Source: Armigeres subalbatus (taxonomy: Eukaryota > Arthropoda > Insecta > Diptera > Culicidae). Taken from it: DNA of 64,000 bases. Positions 33,301 through 45,834 of the stretch are shown piece by piece (position 1 is the first letter of the stretch; each line of letters begins with the position of its first letter). A program made the translations under genes and the position numbers. The DNA lies in the NCBI RefSeq assembly GCF_024139115.2, contig NC_085140.1, forward strand, positions 456,678,248 to 456,742,247. Reading direction: 5' to 3'. A model generated the notes under the pieces. That model saw only the letters and a list, made by a program, of their open reading frames with translations, was not told the DNA's origin and searched no databases.

Positions 33301-33880
33301 TCACCTGTTCTCTTCGGTTCGTGTTCGTGTCGTCAACGGGGAGAGTCGAATTTTTGATCCAGCGGCAGAAATTTTTTTCTGCCTGTTCCAGTCAGAGGCC
33401 CAGGCCGCTGTGGTGACTAACTTGACCCAATGCTTGGAGTCGCCAGCCGGTACTTGACGACTGATGTATCCGCTAGTTCTTCCCAGGTTTGCCATGGTGT
33501 CCTCAAGTTCGTTGCCGCTAATTCCGGAATGTGCCGGAGCCCACATCAGGGTAGTTTCGCCATTGATGTCTCTATGGCCTGGATCCATAGGTGTTTACTT
33601 ACCGGTGATGATAGAGCGGCCCGCACACTAGCCGAGTCGGTGACATTCAGTGTCAATCTTGTTTTTGGCGTTAAGGCTCCCCCAGACCTAAGCGATATCA
33701 TCGCCGCGACGGCGACAACTAGTCGCCGCGATTCTATCGTTGGGTCGCTGCAGGGAATGTTCTATTTACGCTTCCATACTAACAGCGACAGAATCGCTGT
33801 CGCCAAGCGATAGAATCGCGTCGCGTGTGTTTGGGGGAACCTTTACTGTAGCTTGGAAGACCGCCGCTGCCTCGGCAGAG
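33301..33880 (-). pseudogene. I-superfamily LINE RNase H fragment
   Basis: Minus-strand SAEAAAVFQATV (33880-33846) is separated by a MITE (33674-33842) from the continuation that holds WAPAHSGISGNELEDTMANL (about 33540-33480), the RNase H H-S-G-x-x-G-N-E-x-x-D block. Stops lie between. It has the RNase H domain found in I, R1 and LOA-type LINEs. It may belong to a different copy from the RT fragment at 30946-31740, because the order on the minus strand is RNase H before RT. Confidence 0.75.
33674..33842. mobile_element. MITE family M, copy 2, TTA target duplication
   Basis: Ends AGGCTCCCCCAGACC and GTTTGGGGGAACCT with TTA outside both (33671-33673, 33843-33845). It is inserted within the RNase H fragment. 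The TTA duplication suits PIF/Harbinger. Confidence 0.85.
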
Positions 33881-33889
33881 TGGTGGAAT

Positions 33890-33970
33890 TAAATGGAATA
33901 GTATAAACTCGTCTTATGACAAGTGAAGACATTCCACTAAAAAGCTCAAAATAATTTTCTAAACAATTAT
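33890..33970 (+). repeat. dispersed repeat Y, single-orientation copy
   Basis: Reads AACTCGTCTTATGACAAGTG, then CATTCCACTAAAAAGCTC and AAAATAATTTTCT, giving the unfolded form of the palindrome at 15273-15555. Confidence 0.6.
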
Positions 33971-34189
33971 AAAATAAATTCCAACGCCGGATATTTTGTT
34001 CGTAGTTTCACCTAAATCAAATCCCATATAATTGTGCGTGGTATCTCTTTGAGCGTTTGATATCCTCACAAACACATTCTCTCGCTATATTCTGAAGTGT
34101 GCTGCACTGCAGTCAAAGAAAACGAACAGTCCCGATTTTATTTAGTTTAATATTTATGTTGCATAAATTTGCTCTTTTTGGTGACGCCT

Positions 34190-34545
34190 TATAGTAGACC
34201 CCCTGGGGGTCCATAATAGGAAATTGCTTCCTTATAGTCGACACTTCGTTTGATTTTCATGTTTCGTTTCGGGACGTTCTTCTTCCCTATTGTGGACCCC
34301 CCAAAATATTCCTATAATGGACACTTTTGTGTTTATTTTTTATAGAATTGTAAAAAATCATCTAATTTTACTATCTATAGCATTTCCAATGCATGTAATC
34401 AGATCATAGGACTGTAAGGTTGGTTCTCCCGATGGAATTTCATAGCAAAATATTTACATTGTGCTGTAATAATGCAAAAACGGCTGGAGGGTCCACTATT
34501 GGTTGAGAGTCCACTATTGGACACTTTACCCTAAATGTTTGCTAT
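34190..34545. repeat. 'gtccactattgg' repeat region
   Basis: Repeated inverted and direct variants: TATAGTAGACCCCC, GGGGGTCCATAATAGG, TATTGTGGACCCCCC, GTCCACTATTGG (twice). Likely a decayed inverted-repeat element. Confidence 0.45.
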
Positions 34546-34746
34546 TCGTGTGCTGCTTTCTTGGGCGATGCAATAATGGCAAGGATTTTGCAGGTGCACA
34601 TTTGTTTCGGTGATTAATGCCTCAAATATTGCTACTTTTACACAAACAACTTATTGAAATGAAAGCTTAGACTTGAAATTATGTGATTGGATCAAAATTA
34701 TATTCATAAATCAATACCAAATTTTCAAAACTACTTATTTGCTTTT

Positions 34747-34923
34747 GTAAACAAAGGTTCAAACGACGATTTGTCGAATCTGAGAGCACTCCCTTGCAAA
34801 CCAACACCATCAACATATAGATGTAGACTTCGGCTACCTGTCGATTGAGTTGGTTTGCGTGGAAGTGCTCTCAGATTCGACAAAATTGACGACGATTTAA
34901 TCGTCGTTTGAACCTTTGTTTAC
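34747..34923. mobile_element. 177-bp inverted-repeat MITE
   Basis: GTAAACAAAGGTTCAAACGA at the left pairs with TCGTTTGAACCTTTGTTTAC at the right. Inside, TGTCGAATCTGAGAGCACT pairs with AGTGCTCTCAGATTCGACA; about 15 bp extra lie in the right arm. Confidence 0.8.
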
Positions 34924-34929
34924 GATTTT

Positions 34930-37405
34930 TTTTCTATACTGCCAAAAATATCTATATAAGATATAGGTATGTGTGGCCGTTATAAATTTTTGGCAATAGC
35001 TCCACCCTAAAATAATCGATATAGAACCACACATAAACTAAATAATTGCTAATTCGAGACCACACATAAAGTTTTTTTTTATATAGATTTTATTAGTAGT
35101 TCGCGTGGAGAATGGTTATGTGTGAAAAATTTAAGAAATATTTCTTCAACCGAAATTATTCTCTAATTTAAATTTTGAAAAAAATCTAAAAACATGGGAA
35201 TCTAAAGTTCCATACAGATAAAGGGGTTTCCAAGTAGGTTTCTTTTGTGTTACATAAGATATTGGAAAAACTTCTAGAAGTGTCATTTTGAGAAGTGTTC
35301 GACATTGGGAGGCGTCCTTGTTGTACGAGCGTGCTTCTGGAAGGAGATTCTCTACTCATCCCTTGGATTTCGCATGAGTGTCTCTGCTTATGGATTCCCC
35401 CAACCCATTTTTGGACCTTCACACAGGAGTTTAATGAAATATAAACAATAATATAAGCAGGATATTGCTATAGGCAGGTGTCTTGCTTCAATAGATGATT
35501 GTATCATCATCATCATCCATTTCGGTATCTGCAAATAGGGTTAAGGCAGGCATTTTCGCCTTTTCGTCATAGTCTCGAAAACCAATAAAAGAGACATTTT
35601 TTGCCGAACTCATCCGTACCACATCGTAAGCTCAGGAGAAACGTTTTGCTATGTTGAAGTTGTAGCAAATGGGCGTTGCTTTCGTTGGTTTTAGCCCCTA
35701 CGACGACTGACGGAAATACCTGCCGTGTTCCTAGTAATATTTGATCTAATCGCTCAATTCCTTTTTATGTTTTATCCAAAAACTGCTGAGACGGTAAAAA
35801 ACTGCCACATTACATATCCAAAATTTCTGTTGATTATGTTTATATTTTCTTATGTACCTCTTAAGTCCTGGAAGCTGAATATAAATTTACGTATAGTAAC
35901 GACCAAAAACTTGTCAAAATAAACAAACAAAGATACGACGGTATTCACATATCTTCCGTGGACATGGTGTCGATTGTCGAGCTCCTTATGGTTGTTCGGG
36001 GTGCCAGGGGGTGGGCTAAATTAAGGGTACAATCGAGCTAGAAATAAACTCATAAGACGCATTGCGCTTCCCGAAAAAGGTACAAGTTTACAGAACAACG
36101 CTATCTTATTGCGCAGTTATGACGCAGCGTTATTGCTTCAAAGAATCATCGGAACGCGTAAATTGTCACCTGCAAACACTCGAAACTCTCACCATCGCGC
36201 CTTGTCAGGGCTGCGAACAGGAACACCGTGACGAGGATGCTAAACAACAAAAAACAGCGGCATCCAACGAGCCATCAGGCCTACACGAGTGGAATGTTTC
36301 CTTTCCGTCCCAAAGAGTATGTTTTATGTAATTGATCCTGTTTCCCAGTGCGGGTTCCTTCCGGCTCACCTCGGGTGGATGACGTCGTGTTGCTGTCGTC
36401 GCCGGCGTCGTCGTCATCGTCACCGTCATCGCTGGGCTGTAACAAAAGAGCAGGTTTAATTCACGGAATGGTGTCATTAGAAGGCGGACGGCCATCAACC
36501 AACGACGACGACCACGGTACCGCACCGGTGAAACGAACAGGAAGTGACTCGTTTGTTTTGCTGTGTGAACTCTGAACAGCCTCCCGAGGTATGCACCCGA
36601 ACAGGTAACGTTCTGTTCAGCTGGAACTGGCCCTGGTGTTGTTCCACCCCAGAGAAGCGGTGGGGCCCCAAACATCACAGCCAGGCGGACAAGCACCACC
36701 GACCGCGCCCTCGAGTAGTAGCACATGAGGAAAATCATGAAAATGCTGTAGCGCCAAGCCAAGGTGTGTGTGCAATTGAGCCGTTCCGTCATCGTCGTCG
36801 CCACCGTGAATCGTTAAGAGGGAAAATGTTGGTGTCAAATCCGGTTCTGAAGAGAGACCTTATCCGGCTGTTTCAGATGGCTGGCGGTTTTGTTTTTCCG
36901 TGCCATGTTGTTCCCAAGGGAAGCCCAAGAGTGGCAGTATTTCTGCACTTGCAATTTGTTAGTTTATCCGGATCGTGGAGAACACTGATTGGGTATCATC
37001 TTCAATGTGTCATTGTTAACGGTTGCATCGAACTAGCAGGTCAGTGGCATTGATATCAGTCAACGATTTTATCGCTACCCGACAAATTATTTCAACACTT
37101 TTTGTTAAACAACACATTCAGTTAAAAAACTTATTCTCTTATTTTGTTATCTTCTCTTTGCAAGAATAAAGTATTTAGGGTATAACGAAAAAAGCGATAT
37201 TCGATAAAACTGCTATTATGTTTGCTATTTAAATTTCTGGTATAGATATTTAATAATGCGGCCATTTCGTTGCCAGTAAAAGTGGTACATATGCCATTTG
37301 CTCCAATATACTTAACATATTTCTTACTGCTATCTTTTGACAACTTACTTATAACATGTTGGTAAAATTGAATTGCTGAAAATTTCAAATTATTATTTTT
37401 TATTT
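34930..37405. other. no gene recognised; GC-rich stretch 36060-37060
   Basis: 36060-37060 is GC-rich, has CGTCGTCGTC-type triplets (36372-36430) and long overlapping frames on both strands (36804-36205 minus; 36544-37053 plus) without family features. It may be single-copy regulatory or untranslated sequence. The rest is AT-rich. Confidence 0.35.
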
Positions 37406-37409
37406 GAAA

Positions 37410-37738
37410 CTGGCTGACCCGTCGAACTTTGTATTTGTAAATTAATTGAATTGAGAAGTATTCAGGAAGGACAAATGTAATCGCAGAGCAAACGTCAAAA
37501 CTTCTATTTTTTTCGAACGCACAAAACCGGTTCCATCTTCTTGATTAGTTCTCGAGTTATGTGGAAATTTGTATTTTCTTTGTATGGGAGCCTCTCCCCC
37601 TTTCCAGAGTGGTGTTGAATCATATTGAGAACCTTCCCCGACCCGAAAAATCCCTGAAGTTTCACGCTCATCGGTTCAGTAGTTTCCGTATAGACTCGGG
37701 TCAGACAGACAGAAATTCATTTTATGTACATACCTAGA
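37410..37738 (-). mobile_element. Helitron-like element, family A, 3' end mutated
   Basis: On the minus strand it starts TCTAGGTATGTACATAAAAT and ends CGACGGGTCAGCCAG, where CTAG has become CCAG. The interior matches 4396-4788. Confidence 0.6.
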
Positions 37739-37739
37739 T

Positions 37740-39597
37740 TTGAGAAAATGCGTCACTTGTAAAATTTACCTAAAGTGAATTCGCTGGTTTCTGTTCAATT
37801 TTTTCTTGGCACTAAGAAAATGTTACTAAAAAGTAAAAGACATTTAAAAACATATTTCACTCTTCGATTCGACAAAAATGTTGAGCTTCAAAAATCCAGC
37901 TTGAAAAAAAATCAATCCTCAATAACGTCGCAATCTGCGACACTGCACTGTATCTAACTGGAGTCGTATCTTCATCGTCACTGGCAAAGGGACAATCTGT
38001 GGCCACAAAACTTTCATTCCCCACTGTCATTGTTGTTTTGTGAATCATAAAAAGTTCAAAGCTCAAAAGAGCCTTTGCAAATCTGAAACCAATGCGAGGG
38101 GAGAACGCAGGAGGGTGGGCTTCATTTGTACTCCCACTGCTGTTGTTTCTGCAAAATTAGAAACATCAAAGCCCTGGCAGTGCACTACTAACCTAACCTT
38201 GAGCAACTTTTGTGGCTGTGCAGAAGCAGAAAACATGTGCAGTGACCGAACAAGTTTCGTTTTTCATTATTGCCTAAGTTTGATCCGGAAAGCTTCTGAT
38301 TACGGAGTGAAATCGTCATCTGTAGGTGGTTCACTCCGGGTTTCGTGTCCGGAGAATGAGATGTGAAAAATCGAGACCACCTATTCGTCAAACATTCAAT
38401 TATTTATTGAAAGGAGGAAAAATCTCTTTGCGTTCATTGTTAAGAATGTATTGTCGGGGTTCCAAAGGAACAAAACACTAGACAAATAATGAAGAGCGAG
38501 AGTAATCCTTATTAAAAATGAACAACGGAGAAAAACTTGAGTCGCGTTGAATCTGACATAAGCACGATGACAGAAGTCGGATCTCAACAAAAGCACCGGG
38601 TCCGGGAGTTAAGCAAAACGTGCACTGCAGAAAGCAGAAAAGTTTACGTCTGTGCGCTTCCTTGTTTTGCTCGCAATTGTTCATTTCATTATGCATGTAC
38701 AAGTAGAAGTTTTCTATCAAGTCACGGCAACGACTCTGACGGCGACGACGATGACGCTGATGACGACGTCGAGGACTATGACACACACTCATCAGCAAAA
38801 TTCTTTGTCGGTAGGGGAACACGACGCAGAATGCCTCGAATGGGGATGACATTCAAAAAGAATGGGAATAAAATCAGTTTTGTCGTGTTTCCAATGGAAT
38901 TTATTTTCTTGGAAGTTCGGAATAACGTGGCATGACAATTCAAAGGAACTTCCACTGAAAACATAATATTTTTTTAAGAACTGACTAATCGGAATAATTT
39001 TGAGTTTTAATAATTGAAGGGTCGGACTAAATTCGGAGGAACTTTACGTGGAAAATCTAAAGAATTTTGGGTCCCAAATAAGATCGCTTTGGAACACAGC
39101 AGAACTAAAAACATGGAAATGGAGCGTTCTTATGCAGTGGGCGCCGACACGTCCCAAGCTGCCTTACCTGCTCAAAGGATTCACGAGGGGGTTGCGGAAA
39201 GAGGACGAGCAACGAACAAAAGGGATTGCGTATTAAAAAAAATGTACTAAATAAATACATTTTTACCCATTTTTTTTCAATTATACCCTGTATTCAATAG
39301 TACCCCGTATGGCATAAAGTCGTTTGGCATAATGGTAATTTGGCATAATTTGCTGTTAAAGCTTTGTGATTGATGAATAACATTCAGATATTCAGCTTCG
39401 TTGATTCTACTGTGAAACACTAGACGCATGATTGTACGACACGGAACAATAAAGAAGGTTCCTGTAAAAACAGAAATATTTCAAATGTTAACACACCTAC
39501 TAGCAAGATAAATCTTCTTTGAATTAATTTGTCATTGGTGGCTAGTCTTATTTTCCATTTAAGGACATCCTGCCAATTGTACATTTCATCTTCTTAT
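37740..39597. other. no gene recognised
   Basis: Mostly non-repetitive. A run of ACGACGATGACG-type triplets at 38728-38775 gives an acidic frame (DGDDDDADDD) inside 38537-38935; it lacks other protein features. Confidence 0.35.
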
Positions 39598-39800
39598 TAG
39601 TTCTTCTTCTTCTTCAAGGGATCTACATTCCAAATGGAACTTGGCCTGCTTTAGAACTTAGTTCTCTAAAAGCATTTCCTCAGCTATTAAGTGAAAGCGT
39701 TTCTATACCCTAAATGTATCTTGTGTGACAAGTACAACGGCTACACTACGGGTGTCAAAAAAGTTTCCAACCCGAAAACTCCGGTCAAAGAAATCCTTTT
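39598..39800 (-). mobile_element. Feilai-like SINE 3' part
   Basis: On the minus strand TTTTCGGGTTGGAAACTTTT, AGATACA and CAAGTTCCATTTGGAATG lead to GAAGAAGAAGAA, in the same order as 42083-42306. The tRNA-like head is missing. Confidence 0.75.
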
Positions 39801-39849
39801 CGCTCATGCGTTCTGAAAAATTATTTTTTGAAGATAAATCTTATTCGCT

Positions 39850-40270
39850 CATACATGAAGACATTACTTCTATTTGTCGATCTTATTTACCATCGGCAGC
39901 ATATGTTTCATATCTACCTTCAATCAGTCGGGTAAATGCACTCTTCCATAGAAGGGATCATATCACCCTTTGCCTTATACAAAGCAAATGCCTCAATTGA
40001 AAGAAGAAGTCATATTCACTCTCGCCATCTATCAGGAAAACGCGTCCTGCAAAAAGGGATCACATCATCCCTTGCCTTATATCGAGTAAATGCCTGAATA
40101 GAAAGAAGGAGTCATATCCTTCTTGCCTTCTGCCGGGAAAATGTAACTGTTGAAAGCAGGGATCATGTCTTAAGTTGACTAAAATCGAGCAAATGCCTGA
40201 TTTGAAAAAAGCTACCACAACTTCTTTTGTTATCTGTCTGACAAATGCATCCATTGAAAGAAGGAATCAA
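39850..40270 (+). repeat. 102-bp tandem repeat, about four degenerate units
   Basis: AAGGGATCA-type starts recur at about 39952, 40054 and 40157, with GCAAATGCCT and GAAAGAAG in each unit. Unit spacing is 102-103 bp. The array ends at the 5' junction of the LINE. Confidence 0.7.
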
Positions 40271-40311
40271 ATCTTTCGGCGCCTTAAAAAAAGGCAGACA
40301 TAAAACACGAC

Positions 40312-41865
40312 TCATAATTCTACCGGCTCCGGATCTCCAGGAAATCCAGGAGGAGATTGGCCGGCTGAAGAACAACAAAGCCCCTGGGGTTGACCAACTA
40401 CCAGGTGAGCTATTTAAACACGATGGTAAGGCACTGGCTAGAGCGCTGCACTGGGTCATTACCAAGATTTGGGAGGAGGAAGTTTTGCCGCAGGAGTGAA
40501 TGGAAGGTGTCGTGTGTCCCATCTACAAAAAGGGCGATAAGCTGGATTGTAGCAACTACCGTGCAATCACATTGCTGAACGCCGCCTACAAGGTACCCTC
40601 CCAAATTTTATGCCGTCGACTAGCACCAACTGCAAGGGAGTTCGTGGGGCAGTACCAGGCGGGTTTTATGGGCGAACGCTCCACCACGGACCAGGTGTTC
40701 GCCATTCGCCAAGTACTGCAGAAATGCCGCGAATACAACGTGCCCACACATCATCTATTCATCGACTTCAAAGCCGCATATGATACAATCGATCGGGACC
40801 AGCTATGGCAGCTAATGCACGAACACGGTTTTCCGGATAAACTGACACGGTTGAGCAAAGCGACGATGGATCGGGTGATGTGCGTAGTTCGAGTTTCATG
40901 GGCATTCTCGAGTCCCTTCGAAACCCGCAGAGGGTTACGGCAAGGTGATGGTCTTTCGTGTCTGCTATTCAACATCGCTTTGGAAGGGGTAATACGAAGA
41001 GCAGGGATTAATACGAGTGGTACAATTTTCAATAAGTCCATCCAGCTATTTGGTTTCGCCGACGACATAGATATTATGGCACGTAACTTTGAGAAGATGG
41101 AGGAAGCCTACATCAGACTGAAGAGGGAAGCTAAGCGGATCGGACTAGTCATCAACACGTCGAAGACGAAGTACATGATAGGAAGAGGTTCAAGAGAAGA
41201 TAATGTGAGCCACCCACCGCGAGTTTGCATCGGTGGTGACAAAATCGAGGTGGTAGAAGAATTTGTGTACTTGGGCTCTCTGGTGACTGCCGAAAATGAC
41301 ACCAGCAGAGAAATTCGGAGACGCATAGTGGCTGGAAATCGTACGTACTTTGGACTCCGCAAGACGCTCCAATCGAATAGAGTTCGCCGCCGTACCAAAC
41401 TGACAATCTACAAAACGCTCATTAGACCGGTAGTCCTCTACGGACACGAGACCTGGACGATGCTCGTGGAGGACCAACGCGCACTTGGAGTTTTCGAAAG
41501 GAAAGTGCTGCGTACCATCTATGGTGGGGTGCAAATGGCGGACGGTACGTGGAGGTACGAGTTGCATCATCTGTTGGGAGAACCATCCATCGTTCACACC
41601 GCGAAAATCGGACGACTGCGGTGGGCCGGGCACGTAGCCAGAATGTCGGATAGTAACCCGGTGAAAATGGTTTTCGACAACGATCCGACGGGCACAAGAA
41701 GGCGAGGTGCGCAGCGGGCAAGGTGGATCGATCAGGTGGAAGATGACTTGCGGACCCTCCGTAGACTGCGTGGTTGGCGACGTGTAGCCATAGACCGAGC
41801 CGAATGGAGAAGCCTCTTATACCGCACAGGCCACTTCGGCCTTAGTCTGAATAAATAATAATAAA
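40312..41865 (+). pseudogene. RTE-like LINE, 5'-truncated, one in-frame TGA
   Basis: One frame runs from about 40312 to the TAA at 41856-41858 and is broken only by TGA at 40497-40499. There the related element reads Trp (EEWKEG), so TGG to TGA explains it. After the stop, 452 residues remain: VCPIYKKGDKLDCSNYR, IDFKAAYDTID (motif A, about 87), GLRQGDGLSCLLF, FADDIDI (about 185), VINTSKTKYM, then WAGHVARMSDSNPVKMV (about 375) and RRRGAQRARW. It ends in AATAAATAATAATAAATC, a short simple-repeat tail typical of RTE-type elements. The endonuclease is absent. It is much less decayed than the other LINEs here. Confidence 0.9.
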
Positions 41866-41934
41866 TCTATGATGTCTATCTGTTTTGTGGTTTTATGGCA
41901 GTCTTGTTATCAGGCTTGAATTTGCTCCAAAGAC

Positions 41935-42083
41935 GTTCTCAAGAGTGGGGCACTTGGTCATAACTTACTCTTGTAGTGATCTTCAAGAGGATATCATGTA
42001 GCTCTTAGTTTAATTGTTAGTTTTGAAAATTTACTCTCCAGAACTGCTAATAGAGTATGATGAAACCAAAATGTTACTTGGGA
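41935..42083 (+). repeat. dispersed repeat W, copy 2
   Basis: TCAAGAGTGGGGCACTTGG through AAAATGTTACTTGGGAGG, in the same order as at 33113-33265. Confidence 0.65.
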
Positions 42084-42306
42084 GGTCCGGTCTATGATGT
42101 TTTCGGGTTGGAAACTTTCTCGACACCCTCGGCAAAGTGTATCCATTGTACTTGCTTTTCAAGATACATACTAATGCAGTGGCGGGCATAGAAAAACTTT
42201 CAATTAATAACCAAATTCCAGTTGGAATGTAGAGCTATAGAAGAAGAAGAAGAAGAAGAAGAAGAAGAAGAAGAAAAAGATGAAAAAGAAAAAGAAGAAG
42301 AAGAAG
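42083..42306 (+). mobile_element. Feilai-like SINE 3' part with (GAA)n tail
   Basis: GATGTTTTCGGGTTGGAAAC, TCGACACCCTCGGC, CAAGATACATACTAATGCAG and CCAGTTGGAATGTAGAGC lead into a GAA run (42240-42306), now an expanded microsatellite. Confidence 0.8.
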
Positions 42307-42317
42307 ACTAACTTCTA

Positions 42318-42360
42318 ACTCGTCTTATGACTAGTAAAAAGTTATGTACTAAAAAGCTTT
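42318..42360 (+). repeat. dispersed repeat Y end
   Basis: AACTCGTCTTATGACTAGT followed by TACTAAAAAGCTTTG. Confidence 0.45.
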
Positions 42361-42489
42361 GAAATTTTTTTTATTAAATTGCAAATTCGAAAAAAAAAAT
42401 TCCCGGTGGAAGTTTGAAAGTATTCTCTTGATAAAATTTAAAAGATTCCGAGAACCAGAAAAAAAACAATTTTTTGAAATTCGGAAAAT

Positions 42490-42720
42490 GGTTCTGATGA
42501 TGCATTTCAACTTGTTCTACACAGCTGTGCGGTTCCTAACACAAAATGAGCGAGAACAAAGCGAGAATCATAACTTCTTTGTGTCTTATTCGATTCTGTT
42601 TCTCTCGCACTTGAATACAAGTTTGATAAATTTGTTATCATGGCTTGTTATGATTCGGAACAATTTTTTCCTTTTTTATCGTTATTCGTTATCTATTTAG
42701 AGCGATTTCTGCAAACCCTG
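42490..42720 (+). repeat. dispersed repeat Z, copy 1
   Basis: GTTCTGATGATGCATTTCAA, CACAGCTGTGCG, GAGAACAAAGCG and GAGCGATTTCTG recur in order at 61562-61735. Confidence 0.65.
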
Positions 42721-45560
42721 GTTGGGCCCACACGTTTGCATTATTCTGGCCGTTTTGGTAAATATAAAAACTTTGGTGGGCCTCCTTACCAGGGTGGCAC
42801 TATCTACATCGTGTTGAAGAGGCTGCTTTCTCGATGCTAACATGATGCACCACAGTTGATAAACATACGCATTATTCCAAATTTAATTCGAAATATCTTC
42901 AATAGTGCACTTCACACAATGTTCCCTAACATATGCATGATATTCGCATCAACTAACAATAATAACGTTAGCAGCAACAACGAACGACGACAACAACGTG
43001 GATGACGACTTTAGCTGCAGTGCTTTCATTTTAATGCAGATTTCTCATAATAATTATGAAAATAATGGATGCGCATGTTTATCCGTTTTTCTCGTTTTCC
43101 TTCCACACGTCTTCATTCCGTCTCAGCGCTTTTCCCTATAACGAGCGAACAAACAAGTGAGTCGGGTGACCTACAAACGCAGAATGGCCACGATCGGGTC
43201 GTATAACGGCTGGCCTCGTGACAGGAGCTGAGTGGGGTGGGTGGGCACAAAGCTCTTTTGTTCCGGATGAACGCGACTACGGCGACAGAAAACATGCATA
43301 AGCATTCCCTTCCTTTCCGCGAGGGGGGCAAAACGATACGAAGGCAGGATGTTGACCGGCGAATCTGAGTTGGTGAAAACTGAAATGGAAAACTGTCGCA
43401 TGTGGAAAATTTTTAAAATTTATTACGTTGTGGAATAAATACGGTTTAAGAAATGGTCCTTCTCTGTTTGGCGAATTTTAAAGTATATGATGGAAAGTTA
43501 TCATCCTCTCAGTAAACCAGACACATACACCGTTTCGCAATCAATATGAAACTTAGAGGTACTGGTGCCTTCCCAATCTACAGATGAAAATGTCTCAGCT
43601 AGGCATTATGATTCCCGTATAGAATATCTCCTTCAAGCTTCTGAACAACAGTCGTTGTCTTATTTGCACTTCTTTGTATTGTTTTACCTCCAATCCCACT
43701 TAATCAACTACCGTAAGCACATGTGCCATTAATCCCGCTCTGCAGTTCCATTTCACGCCGCATGCCCTCTTGATATGACTTATTCGAGCTGTCTGGTCCT
43801 CTCGAATACCGGAAAGAAAACAAACAATGCATCGCCCGTCATAATTTCTCACCGTTCAGCAAAACTTTACCACACCGGTAGCATACGAAAAGATCGTACG
43901 TTGGCAGTCGGTGGAACAGTGCCGCAATATCACACATCATCGTCGTGCTCATAATCATCACAATAAAATGTTTTGGAACGCTCACTCACTCACTCGCTCG
44001 GTTGGTATCCTCCTGGTTTGGTTAGATTTGATTGTGTGCAGTCAGGCTGCGAAGCCATGTGCCAAAAGTGACTTGCAGCTCCACCGAGCGTGTGCGACAA
44101 ACGGAAAATCGTATCCCTTCCAGCTCTGCCAAGCATCAGGATAATATTAATGTGCTGCTCTTGTAGTGTTTTGTTGGTTACGCTCAGGGGTTCCCACTTT
44201 TATAGAAATACTTTGTTGATAGTTTACAGTTCATTCTGTAAATTGTTGTACTCACTCGGCAGGATTTTTTTTCATTTCCAACGGTTTTACAGAGTATAAT
44301 TCGTGCTGTAAAAACTTCGCATATCGTTCTGTTCCAGGAACAAGGCAATCCAAAGTAATTCCTCTTAATTTACTAACTACTTGATAAAGAATTCCCGCTT
44401 CAATGTTTTGCAACCTCTACTCCAGTTAGATTCGCTGTTATCTTTAGCCACATAGAAAGGATGCGCCATGCTCTCCTGTGTCCCAGCAACAATGGCAAAA
44501 ACAAGGACGCGATGTCGAGAGTTAGGAAGAACTCTTGATGCTTTCTGGCTTGCCATGGAGAGAGAATTATGATTGTGTGCAAACAAGGCGTTGATGTGAA
44601 AAATAAATAGCGTTTCTTCTGACATTCCCTGGCAGCATGTTTTTGCCTTTGGGTTGGCAGCGGGGATGCTGAGCTGGAAGATGAGGGGCCCAAGTTGCGA
44701 CTTTGAAAATGGGCGAAAATCCACTCAACCCGAGCGAATGTGGATATGTCAGCTACCTCCTGAAGGGATAAAAATGCTGGGTGTTGGCCGTCGTCGTGGC
44801 TCATGCTGCGAGAAGAATGAAAAGCTCTTGGCTGGCAGGACGATGACGACGCATTGTGGCGATGGTGACACAGTTCTGTCTGCTGCTGGAATATTTATGA
44901 TGTGGGTTAATTTGCATAAATTCCGATAATTAACACACTCGGTGGTTTATAATTTAATGCCTCCGGACGACAATTTGTTTTCCTCCAGAGCGTAGGTGAT
45001 GACTGTCTGGAGATAAATCTGCATTGTAGAACTTCCTACGAACGAATGTGCTGAAAAACATTTATAAAACTGTTGCTGTATAAAACATATAAGAATATGG
45101 TAGGGGAAATAATTATATCACAAGACACTGCTCTTCATATGAAATGATCATATTTGAGGATCCAAATCTTGATTCCCTGCGATTGAATCTGTTTTGTAAT
45201 TTTGCCATTTAGCTCAAAATGGCTTGAATGTTGATATTGGTTTTGGATCTAACGACTATTCGACCATTCTATACGACTATTCGGAGGTTTGGGTAATGTC
45301 AATTTAAATTGAACCTGGCCTTCAACTGATTTGTGTTACAATCCCTTGGTTAGGTTGGATGCCAAATTTATTTGAAAACCAGATCTTCAGAAAGCTAAAA
45401 CGGAATTAGACCGCTCAAGTAATCGACAGCATTTTTGAATACATCCAATATCCTTCATCACACAGCTAACCTGAGAACCAGGGGAAGCCTGTTTGCCTCC
45501 GAGGTGGGACTTACATCAGGGTTGGACTGCCTTGGAAGCCTACATCGCCGACTAAATTTG
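42721..45560. other. no gene recognised
   Basis: Mixed AT- and GC-rich sequence with few obvious repeats. Frames at 43911-44144 and 44804-44377 have no family features. A candidate for single-copy intergenic or intronic DNA. Confidence 0.35.
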
Positions 45561-45834
45561 ATGATACAGTCCTCTCTCCTTTAGCAAGCAAACGAGAAAT
45601 GCTAGGCTGGCGGCGTAATCAACCAAGACGTCTCGGATGCTGCAGAATCAAACAACGTTGTATTAATGACGCTGGCAGAGCACGTGTTCAACGGAGTTTA
45701 ATACCCCCAAGATTTCACAAACGATTCGAAATGAACCAACACCGTAATTGTGAGAGAAGCGGGTGTAGCCCGTATGGGGATAGAAAATGATCCGTTGATT
45801 GTTGTGGTTACGCTTATCGTTCCAAGGGGGGAAA

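Noticed and set aside
36205..37053. 199-residue minus and 169-residue plus frames
   Set aside because: They overlap on opposite strands in GC-rich, triplet-rich DNA and neither shows a family signature.
38537..38935. 132-residue frame with an acidic run
   Set aside because: The acidic run is a translated GACGATGACG repeat; the flanks are featureless.
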